A stretch of DNA of 64,000 bases, taken from NCBI GenBank assembly GCA_037576215.1, contig JBANDB010000008.1, forward strand, positions 2,108,001-2,172,000, given 5' to 3'. Source of the stretch: Armillaria gallica (taxonomy: Eukaryota; Basidiomycota; Agaricomycetes; Agaricales; Physalacriaceae). Shown piece after piece: positions 1 to 12,835 of the stretch (the stretch's first letter is position 1; every line of letters begins with the position of its first letter). Below the pieces are notes generated by a model. It saw only the letters and a program-made list of their open reading frames with translations, did not search any database and was not told the origin of the DNA. Both the position numbers and the translations under genes were made by a program.

Positions 1-619
1 CAATTTGCGAGGTCCTTCAATGAAGATAAGGAGCTTCGCACAGGTCTATGGAAAGTTGGTTAGTACTGTTACCAGTCATTATTGTCGTGTATCTAACTAC
101 TCTCAATAGGATTCATGAAGCATCTGCCTAACCTCTTGAAACAAGAGTCAAGTAGTGCATCCACACTCACTCATATCCTTCTGCGGATGTTCTTTGACCC
201 GCGTGCCGAACACCAACGGTATCGTGATAAAGTTGATGAACGTCTACTTCCGTACGTGTTGCATTGGCGTCTATAAAGCGTCGTACTGACGATAAAGCAG
301 TCTTTCAATAGGAGTCATTCAGGACTACAACAAGCTGCGCGCGGATACGCAAGGCAAAAATATTGTCGCGTGGACCCCGGTCGTCGCCGAAATTATGGAT
401 GGCTTCTGCCGATTTGATGACAAGACAGTAAGTCTCATTGTGTCTGCCATGGATGACCTCTCATGTTCATCGTGCTAGTTCGCTGTGTACCTTCCCGCCG
501 TATATCCAGTGGTCACAGAGCTCCTTGGCCGTGATTTGGCTCCCGAGGTTCGGGTGTCGTTAAAAACGTATTTTCTACGGGTAGGATACGCTCATGGAAT
601 AATAGAGGTCTCATCGTAA
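1..619 (+). CDS. Sec7-type ARF guanine nucleotide exchange factor, C-terminal end (partial)
   Basis: This is the 3' end of a large gene that begins outside the window. Spliced exons (1-58, 109-253, 301-429, 479-619 approximately) read through motifs typical of the extreme C-terminus of BIG/Sec7 ARF GEFs: an RTGLWKVGFMKHLPNLLKQE-like helix, VIQDYNKLRADTQGKNIVAW, FAVYLPAVYPVVTELL and SLKTYFLRVG before the stop at 617-619. In the family these helices belong to the C-terminal HDS/HUS region of trans-Golgi GEFs that activate ARF GTPases; the catalytic Sec7 domain would lie upstream and is not visible here. The acceptor at 300/301 (AAAGCAG) keeps the frame; a nearer AG at about 312 does not. The gene faces the SLA1 homologue tail to tail. 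Confidence 0.75.
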
Positions 620-1044
620 TATTTGGTTTGTATTATATATTCAATGTATTTGGTGGCCATGGATAATTCATGTTTCCTGCTTTACGTAATACATGGACAA
701 GGATGTTTGTCGCTTTGGTCTTTGTTTGGTCTTGAGTACGTGTAGAGGAATTCAAAGTTTAAAAGTCTAAATTAAAATAGCTGACCTGGCTGAAGGGTCA
801 TATTTTCACAAATCATAAAAGCAAGGTAACGAAAAGCTGGAGTCCGTGTGGCGCGCGTCAGATTATACGCTTGTCGGCCATTTCGTTCCAACTTCCTCTC
901 ATGGAAAAGGCACAACACTCCGCTTTGCCTGTGATTGCTCAAGTCCAAACTGAATATATGTTATATATTTGTTCAATTACTAAAGGTTAGCGATGACTAA
1001 AAATGCACACTTCCATCCACTGGATCCGAAATCGTAAATTACTG
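620..1044. other. Convergent 3' flanks, no gene seen
   Basis: AT-rich spacer between the tail-to-tail ends of the Sec7 family gene and the SLA1 homologue. It presumably carries both 3' UTRs and polyadenylation signals. No coding frame or repeat was recognised. Confidence 0.5.
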
Positions 1045-4000
1045 TCACCGTTGGTATGCTACATATGATGAACCTCCAAAACCGCCCCAGCCAGTTGGCT
1101 GTGTTTGGATGGCTAAACCACAAGCATAAGTAAAGATACCATGAGCATAAAAAAGACACGCACGATTTGTCCGAAGAGCGTCGTATGTGGCTGTTCCCAA
1201 AATGAGCTTCGAGCATTGGAGTGTTTATGACAACGTACCTGCAGGCCGCGGTTCGTTATCCTGAGCAAAAGTACCAGATTTCATCTGCGCGAAAATATTG
1301 GCTGGATTGGTGTTGTTGGTATTCGGTAGTGGAGGTACTGGTGGCGGCGAAGACATTCCATTGCCGAAATGGCCGAAGCTAGGGTTCATACCTGTGGGAT
1401 CTGGAATGATAGCAGTCAGCGGAAGCATCGGCAAGAATGTATGTACGCATACTCGACATAACACCACTCATGCCTCCATTCATGAAGGGGCTACCACCAT
1501 TGAACCCGCCGAAAGGTATACCCGTGGGTTGCGGCTGGAATCCCGTCGGCTGTGACATCATAGGCTGAGGGCCAGGGAATCCTGTTGGCTGCGACATTAT
1601 CTGCGGCTGCTGAGGAGGGAATCCCGTCGGCTGAGATGCCAAGAAAGATGGCGGTGAGGAGTTGTTCGCGAACGGAGATACGGCAGCACCCGTAGAACGT
1701 GTAGGAATGAAGCTATTGAACCCCGTTTGTGTGGGTATAAGAGGCTGCAATAGACCTTGATTAGCGGGGACAGGAGCAAATGGTCCTCGAGGTCCATTGT
1801 AAGGTTGTGCAGGCGGTGGTGTCGGCTGAGGTATCATTCCAGTCTGCTGATTGTGTAGATGATGCCCTATTGGCGCAGGAGACGATCCCATGCCCAAACC
1901 CGAACGGTAGCTCGCGGGAGATGTAACCGCAGGGGGTGGTGTAGGGGCGGGTTGAGGCGCAGGAGTATTCTTCCTCAACTCGCTCAAACGCGACAGCTGA
2001 TCAAAGATATCAGATTCGGTTGTCTTGGAGAGACTATGACCGGTAGATGTAGTTGTGACTGGGGCAGGAGGCTGTGAGGTCGGGGGAGGGTTTGCGGGTG
2101 TTACAGAGGTAGTTGTAGTAGTAGCAGGTGGTGCTGAAGGCGCCCGTGCCGCTGCAGCAGCCGAGATCGCAGGAGTCAACGGCTTTGTCGAACTAGGCCG
2201 ATTCGTCCATGCATCATCATCAAAACCGCTCACAACCGGTGCCGCCGAACTTGCTCGCTGAGGAGGTTGTACTGCAGTGCTGGAAGCTGGACTGAGAAGT
2301 TGTGGTGAAGCCGTTCGTTCCGCTCCTGTAATGTTGCCCACAACCTTGCCAATTGACTTCAGATCAACGGTAGCAGGAGGCAAACTCTTGCTGGGCTGCG
2401 GTCTTCCGCGTCGTGGCTGTGTCTTCAATGCACCACCTGGCCCAGTGAAGATATTTGGAGCAGGTTTAGAACCATTTATCTCCGCATGAAGTTGCTTAGC
2501 TATCTCCTCGTCGCTGCGCACTTGCTCTCCCTCTCCGTTAGGCTTGGCTTTGCGCTTTTCAACGACCTTCATGACTCGGATGATGTCGCCTTCTCGAAGA
2601 CCCAAAGAACGCAGCGTTGCTTCGGACGTATCCAATAACACTGCCTCATCCATCCTCTCCCGTTCAAATGACGTAGAATAACGAGTGCAATCATCTATAT
2701 CGCAGCCGGCGTCTAAGAAGAACTTGAACCAGTCAACTGTCGGTTTCTTTGGTCCTTGAGGCGCGCGCGCTGCTTTCCCGTTGGTAGCATTTGGATACTG
2801 TACACCGATAGGGATATCGTCTTCGGACATCTTGTGAGTGGCTGGTGGTCTGGATTTCTTGCTGGTCAGCTTTTCAACGTAGCGCATATCCTCGTGAGAC
2901 ATCTTCTCCGATGGCACCTCGACAATGACTCCATTCAGTTTATGTAATCGTAATTTGCCGTTGTTCATGCCCACGAAAGCAGCATCCACGCGAAATTGTC
3001 CAGTGCGGTCGTGCCAAACGCGAACACGTTCTGCAGGGGGACCTGTAATCTTGTACAGCGGCTGAGAAGTATGTCAATGTGGAACACTTACGACCAAGGT
3101 CTGCTGACGGTCTACCTGAACCACTCGAGCTATCAGTACTTGGTTTGCTAGCGCAACACTACATGAGCCACGAAAGACAGTGATGCAATAGGTCTAGCTT
3201 ACGAAGGAGGTGGCGTAGTCGCTGTACGAGATGCCTGGCGTTCTTTTCGTTTTGCATCAGCTTGCTCAGCGGCTATTCGAGCTCGCTTTCGTGCCTCTTC
3301 TTTCTTCTTTTCTTCTTCGCGCTTGGCACGTGCCTCAGCCTGCGCGGCGGCAGCGGCAGCAGCAGCAGCTTCAGCAGCGGCGCGCTCCTCTGCTTCGCGA
3401 GCCTCTGTGTCATCATCTTCATCAGGCTCCGGTTCTGGAGAACGAGAAGACGGCAGAGTTGAACCACCCTTTGAGGTGAGCTGATTGATTGTTGAGATTG
3501 CTTCAAAGACAGCAGAGAGTAGCAACGCACTTCTAAATATGATGATGGGACCATGCCTTCTTGATTTTTCGCGTTACGACACTTCCACCAGTCTTCTTCA
3601 TCCATCTCTACAATTGTGAGTTGTTCTCCTTCTTTGACAGATAGCTCGTCGTCTCCAGCAGCTGTGAAATCATACAAAGCAACACCCGCTGATCCCTGGG
3701 CCTCTGTCTCTGGTTCGTCATCAGAAGGTTCACTTGGGCGTGGTGGGATAATGACAGGAGAGTTGTTCGAAAAATGTACCGACGGCTTCTTCGGCGGTTC
3801 CTCGACAACTGGCTCGGGTTCAGGTTCAGGTTCCTCCAGGTCCTGTGGAGGTTCTACAGCAAGAGCCCTAGAAGATTCGAGTTTCGCTACGATAGCCTCG
3901 GTATTATCTCTTGAGCCCACACTAAAATGAAGGCTTGTTGGATTTGGCCCTTCCACATCGAAATGGACGTGCTTGGACTTTTCCGTACTGATGTTGACAA

Positions 4001-4874
4001 TATGACCGGTTTGCCACTTCTGTACCGCTGCCTGAAATTATGTGAGAGCAAAATGAGAGATGAATAATGAGATAACATGCTCAGCCATACCTTGCTGGTT
4101 TCACTAGCAAAGAACACAGCGCCGTTCCCGATACCCAAAGTACCTTCATTTTCTTCCCTTTCTTATCGACCTCGGACACCGACCATGTTTGGATATCATC
4201 CGCCGTCACCTTTGTTGATGCAACTCTGTCGGCGGGGTCGACGTATGTGCTGACGGGGCGTGGAGGCTACATAGCAAGTTATGACGCAGAATATCCCGAG
4301 ACAAGTCCCGGACGCACCGATGGAGGAATTATGATCTGTGGGGGTGCCGCATGTTCCCCTTCCTCTGCATCCTCGCTGCATGCTTCGACATAGTTGGCAG
4401 GGACGAAACCGGCCTTGTCACCTGTCTTGCTTTGCACAAGAAGCCACTCATCCTCAGTGTCGAACACGAGCAAAATTTCGTCCTCTACCATGGAGATTTC
4501 ACCGGCAGCAGCAGCAGTATAGTCGTATACAGCCTTTACGACCGATGTATGGTCGGCCTGTTAGGTGTAATCAGACAGGGACCCAATATCGGTCGGACTG
4601 GAATGAGCATACCGGTTCAACATATGCTGCTGGAACAAGGCCAACGGGGCTATCGTCGTCCTGGGATGAGCCTCTGACCTTAACCTTCCACCAACTGACG
4701 CGAAACGAGTAAGCAAGGCATGCATGCGAATGACCGGGACACTGACTCGTCGTCGACCCGCTCCTTGAGAAAGAGAATCTGATCTTCCTTTATTTCTATC
4801 TCATCTTCTGACTGAGGAGAGTAATCGTATGCGGCCTTGAGCACCGCGAGGTACTTGTCGAGGTCGTTGGCCAT
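1045..4874 (-). CDS. SLA1: SLA1-like endocytic adaptor (SH3 / SHD1 / C-terminal TG repeats)
   Basis: Start ATG is at 4874. In order, the spliced protein shows SH3-1 (LKAAYDYSPQSEDEIEIKED ... WWKVKVRG ... GLVPAAYVEP), SH3-2 (KAVYDYTAAAAGEISMVEDE ... WLLVQSKTG ... AGFVPANYVE), an acidic proline-rich linker, SH3-3 (GVALYDFTAAGDDELSVKEG ... EDWWKCRN ... GMVPSSYLE), a Lys/Glu coiled region, the SLA1 homology domain 1 (FRVDAAFVGMNNGKLRLHK), a SAM-like SHD2 (DWFKFFLDAGCDIDDCTRYS), and a Pro/Ser-rich tail with many QPTGF repeats. The last exon follows the donor at 1240 (GCAG|GTACGT) and ends ...QTQPTGWGGFGGSSYVAYQR at 1045. In yeast Sla1 links NPF cargo, clathrin and the Pan1/End3/Las17 actin machinery at endocytic sites; the TG repeats are Prk1/Pan1-associated. 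Its start lies 280 bp from the divergent eRF3 gene. Confidence 0.9.
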
Positions 4875-5154
4875 GAAGTGATGATGTGAGAGTCGAGCCT
4901 CCCCGATTGGGATACGACCGCTGCCATCAACAAATATGACCCGGGCTGTTTAGCACTTTAATACTATACATAGTAGTAATTGACTGGATAGTCAAAGTAA
5001 ATATTCAATATTGTGTGAATAACAAGAGTCATTTGTATTCAAAAGAGCTTCCTAGTGACGCCTCAAATTCGGAGCCGGCTGATATATCCTTGTTTGCATC
5101 TTGTCTTTGTATTCTCATCTTCCTTCACCTCTGACGACCACTACGACACTAACC

Positions 5155-7181
5155 ATGAGCAGACTCAACGCAGGTGCCTTCGAATTTGTCCCAGGAAGGG
5201 CCTTTGGCGCCCCACCACCTGTACAGCAGCCGCCCCCACCTCCGCCAGTCGAGCGCCCAGAGCAGCTCGAAGCACCACGTCCACCACCCACAATATCGTT
5301 AAATATTGGCGGTTCTAAACCATCTCCTTCGCCTTCCCCAGCACCGCCAGCTGCAAAGCGAACACAAGAGAAGCCCAAGGAGACACCGCCGGCTACGCCA
5401 AAACCCAAGAATGACCCTGCTCCCCCATCCAAGACGTTCACCCTCGAAAAAGCCAAGACTGACACCACTGCCATAGCCCAGGAAGTGAAAGCCGTCGCCG
5501 ATCAGACTGTCCTTGACGATCTCTACGGTTCAGGTGTGTAAAAACCCATTTTTCCGCATTGATTTGACCGATAAAATTTGTTCAATCAGTTAAAGAGCAT
5601 TTAAACATTGTTTTCATTGGACATGTTGATGCTGGGAAAAGTACTATGGGTGGAAATCTCTTGTTCATCACTGGTATGGTTGACAAGCGTACGATGGAGA
5701 AATACGAGAAGGAGGCGAAGGATGCTGGTCGAGAAACATGGTATCTTAGCTGGGCTCTCGATTCCACTCCTCAGGAGCGTTCTAAAGGAAAGACCGTCGA
5801 AGTCGGCCGTGCATACTTCGAGACAGAGATCCGTCGATACACCATTCTCGATGCTCCGGGCCACAAGACCTACGTACCATCCATGATCTCTGGCGCCGCA
5901 CAAGCTGACATCGCCATTTTGGTAATATCCGCCAGAAAGGGAGAATTCGAGACTGGGTTTGAGAAGGGAGGGCAAACGAGAGAGCACATCATGTTGGTCA
6001 AGACCGTCGGTGTGACGAAACTTATCATCGCCATCAATAAAATGGACGACCCGACAGTACTATGGGACAAAGGCAGGTTCGAGGAGATCAAGGATAAGCT
6101 AACGCCTTTTGTCAAAGCGGCAGGCTTTAATCCCAAGACCGACATAACTTTCATTCCTGTCTCCGCTTATACCGGTCTCAATCTCAAGGATCCTGTGCCC
6201 AAGAGTACGTGCCCCTGGTGGACGTGAGTTCACTTAGCAAGCTCCCTTCACCTTGTTTACTGATCACCCTGATAGAGGAACCTCCTTCCTATACCACCTA
6301 GATCACATGCCCATGGTTGACCGCAACATCAATGCTCCCCTCATGATGCCCGTCTCCGAAAAATACAAAGAGCTCGGCACAGTCGTCGTCGGCAAAGTTG
6401 AATCGGGTTGCATCCGCAAGGGAGATACCTTAACCCTCATGCCCAATAGAGACACCGTCGACGTTTCCGCCATCTACAACGAAATGGAAGATGAAGTAAA
6501 TTCTGCTTTCTGCGGTGACAACGTCCGCATTCGTCTGCGTGGTGTCGACGATGAAGATATCTCTCCCGGATTCGTGCTCACTAGTCCGCAGAAACCTATC
6601 CATGCTGTGAGGCAGTTTGAAGCACAGTTGGCCATCCTTGAGCACAAGAGTATCATTTGCGCAGGATATTCGGCTGTCATGCACATACACACTTTGTCTG
6701 AAGAAATTGTGCTTACAGTAAGTTGCCATAAGTCGATCTGAATAGTTCTAACCTCCCTTTTTCTCAGCAACTATTGCACTACTTCGACAAAAGTACAGGT
6801 CGCAAGTCTAAAAAGCCACCACAATTTGCTAAGAGAGGTCCTCCAGATTCTTTAGAAACTAATCGTATGCTGATACCTTGTGCAGGCCAAAAAATCGTAG
6901 CTCTGATAGAAACGATACTACCTGTATGCGTGGAGCGGTTCGTAGATTACCCTCAGCTTGGGCGATTCACACTTCGAGATGAAGGTCAGTATAAGCTCTT
7001 GTATCCCATCTGTAAATATTCTGAATGCCCTTTTTTATCAGGGAGGACCATCGCTATCGGGAAGGCATGTATATTTTCTTCATTTATCCTCTAAAATTGA
7101 CTTTCCTTCTAGATCACTAAGTTGATAGAAGGCCCTATCGATGAAGTGACAGACGGCGTTTCAGGTCTTGCAGTTGCTTAA
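5155..7181 (+). CDS. SUP35: Eukaryotic peptide chain release factor GTPase subunit eRF3
   Basis: Translation-termination GTPase that works with eRF1. I chose the ATG at 5155; an upstream in-frame TTG at 5101 is not a credible start. The N-terminus carries a PAM2-like motif (LNAGAFEFVPG, residues about 4-14) for poly(A)-binding protein, then a Pro/Ala/Lys-rich linker. After the intron ending at 5588 comes the GTPase core: G1 GHVDAGKST, G2 TVEVG, G3 DAPGH, G4 NKMD, and the typical GMVDKRTMEKYEKEAKDAGR and KGEFETGFEKGGQTREH segments. The C-terminal beta-barrel ends with RFTLRDEGRTIAIGKITKLIE. The N-terminal extension is short (about 127 residues before the G domain) and not Gln/Asn-rich, so a yeast-like prion domain is not present. 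Several introns are 50-60 nt, for example one with donor at 6837 inside the codon for the Gly of AKRGQKIVALIE. Confidence 0.95.
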
Positions 7182-8198
7182 GGAAATTTATATAAGATGT
7201 GTAGTCCATAGTCTCTTGTATTGAAATGTGTAGCAGAACTGACGTCCGACCGCTATATGACTCCAAGATTGCCTGATGAGGAATTCGGTTTTATCATTAT
7301 ATCGGAACGTAGTCTGAGGCCACAGGTTCTGGTGATGGATTCCACCTTGTCAGAATCGCGGGGCCGTATTCAAACGAAGTGGGTGGTAAAGGTAGTTTTT
7401 AACAAGCGCGCTATGGGGGCTAACGAGGAAATGCTGATACCAGTGGATGTACTACGAAATCCCCTCGGAAATAGACGAACAGGTAAGTAAATCCGCCACA
7501 CGAGAACCCAAACGGCGGCTGTCTGTCAGTGCTATGGAACTCTGAACCTCACAACCGTCTCTGAAGTGATCTAATAAGCTTCTCTCGAAATGAACTCAAG
7601 CGTTCCTCATGTTAGCACGAACCTTTCACGGAATTCAGGTCTTGATCTGCAGGAAGTCCAGTCATCCGCCAATATCGATCCCCGAAAGATTTCTTCTAGG
7701 TTTCACCGTCAGAACATACAGAGTCTGACCAACAATTCGGCCTTTATTACGCCCCGAGTTTGTAGATATTGTGCAGTCGATGCGTGGTCTCAGGAACCAT
7801 AAAATGTTCGCCCACTGGTAGTACCTCGAAGATGACGGATCAGTACCTACAACTTCGTGTCTTGTGGAGTCTAGGACGGCCTCGGAGGTTTCAGAATGCT
7901 CCTGAACTCTGGTGCACGCGTGTAGAATTCTCGTATCCTTTAGCCTACCCTGTGACCGTTTAGGCAAAGATACAGCTCCCGCATAGAATGAATTTAATTA
8001 TACTGGATCATGCCAGCGCCGTATGGCATTAATAGTACTCTGTTTCTTTTTCCTTGACTTTCTGATGCGACAAAAACGATGCATACGGATGTTATTTTGT
8101 TTAGAACACTCAGGCTGATACGTAAGAGGTCAGACTACTCGAGAACCACGAATATATAATGTCCTTTTGGCGCCATAGGTATGGGCCTGATCAATTAG
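7182..8198. other. Gene-free spacer after eRF3
   Basis: About 1 kb between convergent genes (eRF3 and a secreted protein gene). Short open frames exist (for example 7221-7490, 89 codons) but show no recognisable domain, no consistent splice pattern and no similarity that I know. Confidence 0.4.
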
Positions 8199-9004
8199 CT
8201 ACTTCTTGCAGTACCCTGCGCTGTCGGTGATGAAGTCAATGGAACCGTCAGGCTGCGTCTGTCCACCGAAATTGTCGGCGTCCTCCACGCCATGACACTT
8301 GGTGAAAAGTGAGCACGTCAAGAGTGGGCTTCCGTCCTGTGGGGGAGATCAGGAACTGATGGCACCGTCATTGCATCAAATGTACCTTTCCGTTAACATC
8401 GTGGTAGGCTGAATTTAACAAGTCAGGGAAAAAGAGATATACGAAAAAAATGAAGATTTACGATTAATGAAGGTGCATCCATCAACGCTGTTGCACATGT
8501 CGATACAGCCTAACGGATCAGTGTGAGAAATGGCCGAGAAAGACAGGCTGTAAACTGGCATACCCTGAACCGTGTCAACCAGTCCGTAGGTCATGTAGTC
8601 GTCCGCTTGAACGGCCCCGGTAGAGTTGAAGAATGTTGGGATGTAGACGTTTGGGTTATGAGGAGGCTTGGGACAAAGGAATCCAAGGTGCAATAGGTCC
8701 AAGAGCCAGCAAATAAGCTATATAGCTACATGTCAGAGTTCGTCCGCGAAGACGTGTTTGTGAAACCTACGCCGTCTTTCAACCAAGGCAAGGAGATGTG
8801 CAACCAATCGGGATGATCGCCGTAGTACCATCCTGGTGAACACCCTGACTTCCAGGGCGGGATGGGAGCGCCATAGAAGTTGCCTTTGTTGAGGCTGACA
8901 CTGAGGGAGGACGAAACCGCGGCCGCTGTGGCATTCAAGGTGGCCGCACCACGGACAGTGAAGGCGGTCGCAACGGTTATGAAGAGAGCAGAGAAGAAGC
9001 GCAT
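8199..9004 (-). CDS. Secreted fruit-body-specific gene A-like protein
   Basis: Start ATG at 9004 begins a clear secretion signal (MRFFSALFITVATAFTVRG, cleavage near residue 19). The mature protein has a cysteine-containing WYYGDHPDWLHISLPWLKDG segment, then, after short introns, LGFLCPKPPHNPNVY, a QADDYMTYGLVDTVQG stretch, GCIDMCNSVDGCTFIN, YHDVNGKDGSPLLTCSLFTK, and a C-terminal DADNFGGQTQPDGSIDFITD ... GYCKK. This pattern matches the agaricomycete family annotated as fruit-body-specific gene A, which is secreted and whose molecular function is unknown. Several paired cysteines suggest disulfide bonds. The name is from memory of the family, not from a search. At least four introns are needed for the frame. 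Confidence 0.75.
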
Positions 9005-10389
9005 TGTACTGGATGAAGACCTTGGATGAAGCTCAAGATGCTGGGTGTAAAGTATCAATCCCTCTCCAATTTATAGAGACGCGTTCAGGTCCTGAGCGAG
9101 CAAATTTTTAAGGGCATATTACTCTGCCGACATGGCCAGTACCTGAGTGTAGATCATGGGGGATCATGCCTGCCTTTCAGCATAAGCAGTTGCGTGTAAG
9201 AACACTTAGTTCCTTGATGGCCATAAGCACTGTAAGTACCTGAATTGGTGAGCTCGAACTCGAACTCAGGCTTGAACACGTTATCCCGGAGAGATCGCGA
9301 AAAAATACAGCCGGCAGACGGTGACACAGGCATAAAAAGAAGCTCCCATGGGAAGAAAACACCAGCACCGTTCGTTTGCGGAGCACAAAGTGATCCACCG
9401 CGTCCCCACAAACGTGATCGAGAAACGAGGGAAAGGCGGCTATAATCAGGTTTCGCGTACCGGATCCGACATCAAAAACCTGTCAGCTTTTGACGCGTCC
9501 AATAAGTAATAATACGCTTATACTCCGTGATCATACGGCAGGTTCATCATGATCCACCCAGCAGTCGAGGTCGTTCAGCAGGCGGACTAGTAGAACGTCC
9601 GAGAGAAGATACTAGATGGAGAGTATGATACTAGTTCGCTATAAGTCATTCATGCGCAGAGCAAGAAGAACCGCAAGATTTTGCTTCCGAGACGTGAATG
9701 AACGGCCAGTGCGGCGGTGATGATATTTTTCACAGCAAACCCGCACTTGACTTCCGTTCCTTGAGTGGCCTTGCCTCTCCGTGATGTTATCACCGAACTG
9801 CCAATCAAAAGATATACAGGCACCCGTCGGACGGCGTCGACAACTTGAACGGCCCCAAATATTGGTCAAGCCAGTACTATTGAGTATTTTCTAGGCCCCA
9901 GAATCAGTAAGCATAGCCCAGACAGTTGTCGAATTTGAAAGAGCAATAGAACGGAGCCGAGGATCCTGCTCGAGCCGTTGTCCGGAATGCTCTGAGAAGG
10001 CCATTTTATTTCTAAAACTGAAGGCCAAATATTCGGGCTTCATCATATGAGCAGACCGCAGACCCTCGCTTCAAGTTCTGCAGATCGTCGATTATCGATG
10101 ACACGAGAGGCCGAGGACCTTCACTGAATAGACACGGTGCTTGAACGTAAGTGAAAATTTCACGTCGTGCTACAAGCGAATAGGCAGCTCGGGGCAGTGA
10201 GGATGTTGGTGGAGATTACATTATGTGGATGGCGTGAAGTATGATCCAATTCCAGTGAAGCCCTCTGGATGTCAGTACTTGGGGTGTAGGTTGAAAGGAT
10301 GGTGATAGGGGCTTCAAGTCCTAAAAAGATTGAACAAATAGCACAGCCACTGTCCCGTTGCTCTAATTCACAACCGCCGAGCATCGACA
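9005..10389. other. Divergent intergenic region, no gene seen
   Basis: About 1.4 kb between the heads of the secreted protein gene and the Cactin gene. It should hold both promoters. Apart from the TATA-like site near 9072, I recognise no gene, repeat or RNA. Confidence 0.4.
9069..9075 (-). promoter_or_regulatory. Probable TATA box of the secreted protein gene
   Basis: TATAAAT on the minus strand, 65 bp upstream of the ATG at 9004. This is a usual distance in basidiomycetes with a short 5' UTR. Confidence 0.5.
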
Positions 10390-12835
10390 ATGGGAAGACA
10401 TTCCTCCGCGCGCTCGCCCTCTCCCATTCGAAGGTACGATGAACGTGATAGGGAGACGGAGCGTTCTAATCGTGACAGAAAATCCGCGAGAACAGACGAT
10501 CACGACGAGCGAGATGAGCGTCATAAACGTCGTCGTAGTCGGAGCCGGAGCAAGGAGAGAGATGATTCGTATCGACGTCGTGATAGAGACGACAGTAGGG
10601 AGCGCAAAAAAAAGTGCGCTCACCCCATGTCTTTGCCTTCTCTACTCACGCTCCACAGGCGTAAACGGGACAAGTCAGAGGAACGCAAGGCCAGGAAGGT
10701 CGAGAAGAAGCGTATCAAGGAGGAGGAAGAAGCTCGTCAAGTCGCTGAGCTCAGCGTCTACAGCGCAACCGATAACCCTTTCCACGACGTCAACCTGGGG
10801 CAACAGTTCCGATGGCATAAGAAGAACGAAAGAGATAAAAAGGCGGGCTTGACGTACGCCGAGTCCCAGCGCCGCGATGCTGTTCGGCGCCAGGAAGCCA
10901 AGGAAGAGCTGGAACGTCTGAACAGGAGAAGGGCTGAACGTGAGGCTGACCAGCGTCTCAGGGAGGAAGAAGAACTCCGAATGCAACGTCTCCAGGAATC
11001 TGCTCAGATGTCGGAATGGCTGTCGAAGGAGGGGGATTTCAGGTTGGAGCAGGAAAGAAAGAGAGCCACCATCAGGATACAAGAGAAGCGCGCTAAAGCC
11101 ATCGACTTTCTCGCTCTGAACTTGAAGTATGTTAATCCATCTACTGAAGATGAAGACGGTGGCGAAGAGGATGCCGGTTTGGAGATTGACTTGGATGAAC
11201 CATATAATATATTTGACGTGCGTAATGCATACATTAACCTAGTCTCGCCCTCACTTTCATCTAGAACCTTACCGACGAGCAAGTGGAGGAGCTGCATGAC
11301 GACATCGAACGATACTTGACGTTAGAGCAAGTCCCCGTCAGCATCGAGTTCTGGACTGTGCGCATTCACATCTTCTGTTCCTAGACTATATGCTAATATA
11401 CACGTGAATTTAGAATATGATGGTCGTCTGTAAAGATCAGTTGGATAGGATCAAAGTCAGCAACCGAATGGGCATTGAGGCGGCCGCTGCTGTGGAGGTC
11501 GATATCACTGCACTGCTGTCCGGGAAATCGTATGACGAACTCAGCTCTCTCCAACGACAAATTCAAGATAAATTAACAAGCGGCGAAACAGTCGACAACG
11601 ATTACTGGGAAAACTTGCTACGTAGGCTTCTCGTATGGAAGGCCAAGGTAGAGTACGCTTGCTGTACTTATAATTGTCACTAAATCATATACATAGGCGA
11701 AGCTGAAAAGTTTCCACGAGGTAGTTGTTCGCAACCGTCTTGAACAGCTTCGCAAGCGTCAGCGCGATGAAGCTTTGCAGGCTCAAGAAGAACTTCTTGC
11801 TGGCGTAGCGAAATCAGCTTCTTCCAAACCTTGGATCCCTAAAGATGTTGAAGCAGACGTCCCGGTTCCTGAAGATGATGTCCATGATATAGAGGAATAT
11901 GACCGGGCGATGAGTCCACTATTGATTGATATCACAAAATTATCAGTGGAGGACCGACAAATTGATATCCTTACGGAGCAAGAAGATCGCCGAGCTCTGG
12001 TAAGTCAATGCGCCGTATTGCTCGAGTATGCTCATTATCTTGTGTAGTTTGAACAGCGTAAGGCTGTTGCAGCCTCCAGATTCGTTGCCAAAGCCGTCCA
12101 GCAGAGGGTCGAAACTCAGGATGAGGAAGCACCCAGTGGAGCTGATCTTGCTTCGGAAGCGTTGTACCGGGCGGAGGCGGAGCGGGAGCTCGATGAAGAG
12201 GAAGAGCTGTTTAATCTGGAAGAGAACATTCCCAATCCGACCAGCTATAACTGGGAAGATAAGTATCGCCCGCGCAAACCTAGGTATTTCAATCGGGTCC
12301 ATACTGGCTATGAGTGGAACAAGTACAATCAGACCCACTATGAGTACGCCAATTTTCACGTGGTTGTCTGATAAATACTAACATCCACAATAGCACGGAT
12401 AATCCACCTCCAAAAGTCGTCCAAGGCTACAAGGTATGTTTCCGTCTTGTCTTCGTTAGGTCGTATCGACGTTGTCCCTCTAGTTTAACATCTTCTATCC
12501 TGACCTCATTGACAAATCGAAGGCGCCGACGTATAAAATTGTCAAGGAGCCCGGAAACGAAGATACAGTTCTGTTGCATTTCACTGCGGGTCCACCATAC
12601 GAAGACATCGCTTTCAGAATCGTTAACAGAGAATGGGAATTTTCCCACAAACGGTAAGAGAATATCGCTGGACAATCTTTGCCTTAGTACTAACAATCCT
12701 GCAGTGGTTTCCGAAGTAGCTTTGACCGGGGCTGTCTATCTCTGTGGTTCAACTACAGGCGCAACGTAAGCATGAATTGTTATTCTGACTTCCATCAAGG
12801 CTCATTATGTTGCTTAATAGTTCTATCGCAAGTAG
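10390..12835 (+). CDS. Cactin, spliceosome-associated protein
   Basis: The N-terminus is an Arg/Ser/Asp-rich RS-like tail (residues about 1-75), followed by a long Lys/Glu/Arg helical region containing the family signature TDNPFHDVNLGQQFRWHKK, then the mid domain (EPYNIFD ... VDNDYWENLLRRLLVWKAK), and a C-terminal CactinC domain (KYRPRKPRYFNRVHTGYEWN, PPPKVVQGYKFNIFYPDLID, IAFRIVNREWEFSHKRGFRS). The last intron is 12766-12820 and the final exon reads FYRK before the TAG at 12833-12835; without it the typical C-terminus (LWFNYRRN) would read on. Cactin joins late spliceosomal complexes and is needed for faithful splicing in fission yeast and animals. The UBA1 gene follows 274 bp downstream in the same orientation. 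Confidence 0.92.

Noticed and set aside
300..312. Frame break in the Sec7 family gene at an acceptor near 312
   Set aside because: The upstream acceptor AAAGCAG at 300 gives an in-phase join (LLPLSIGVIQDY), so no indel is needed.
2055..2489. Several plus-strand open frames inside the SLA1 homologue
   Set aside because: They are antisense shadows of the Pro/Ser/Gln-rich coding sequence and contain only Gly/Ala/Val-rich strings.
5101..5154. Longer N-terminus of eRF3 from an upstream TTG
   Set aside because: No ATG; the ATG at 5155 directly precedes the PAM2 motif and has a good context.
7221..7490. 89-codon open frame after eRF3
   Set aside because: No domain, no consistent exon neighbours; probably 3' flank.
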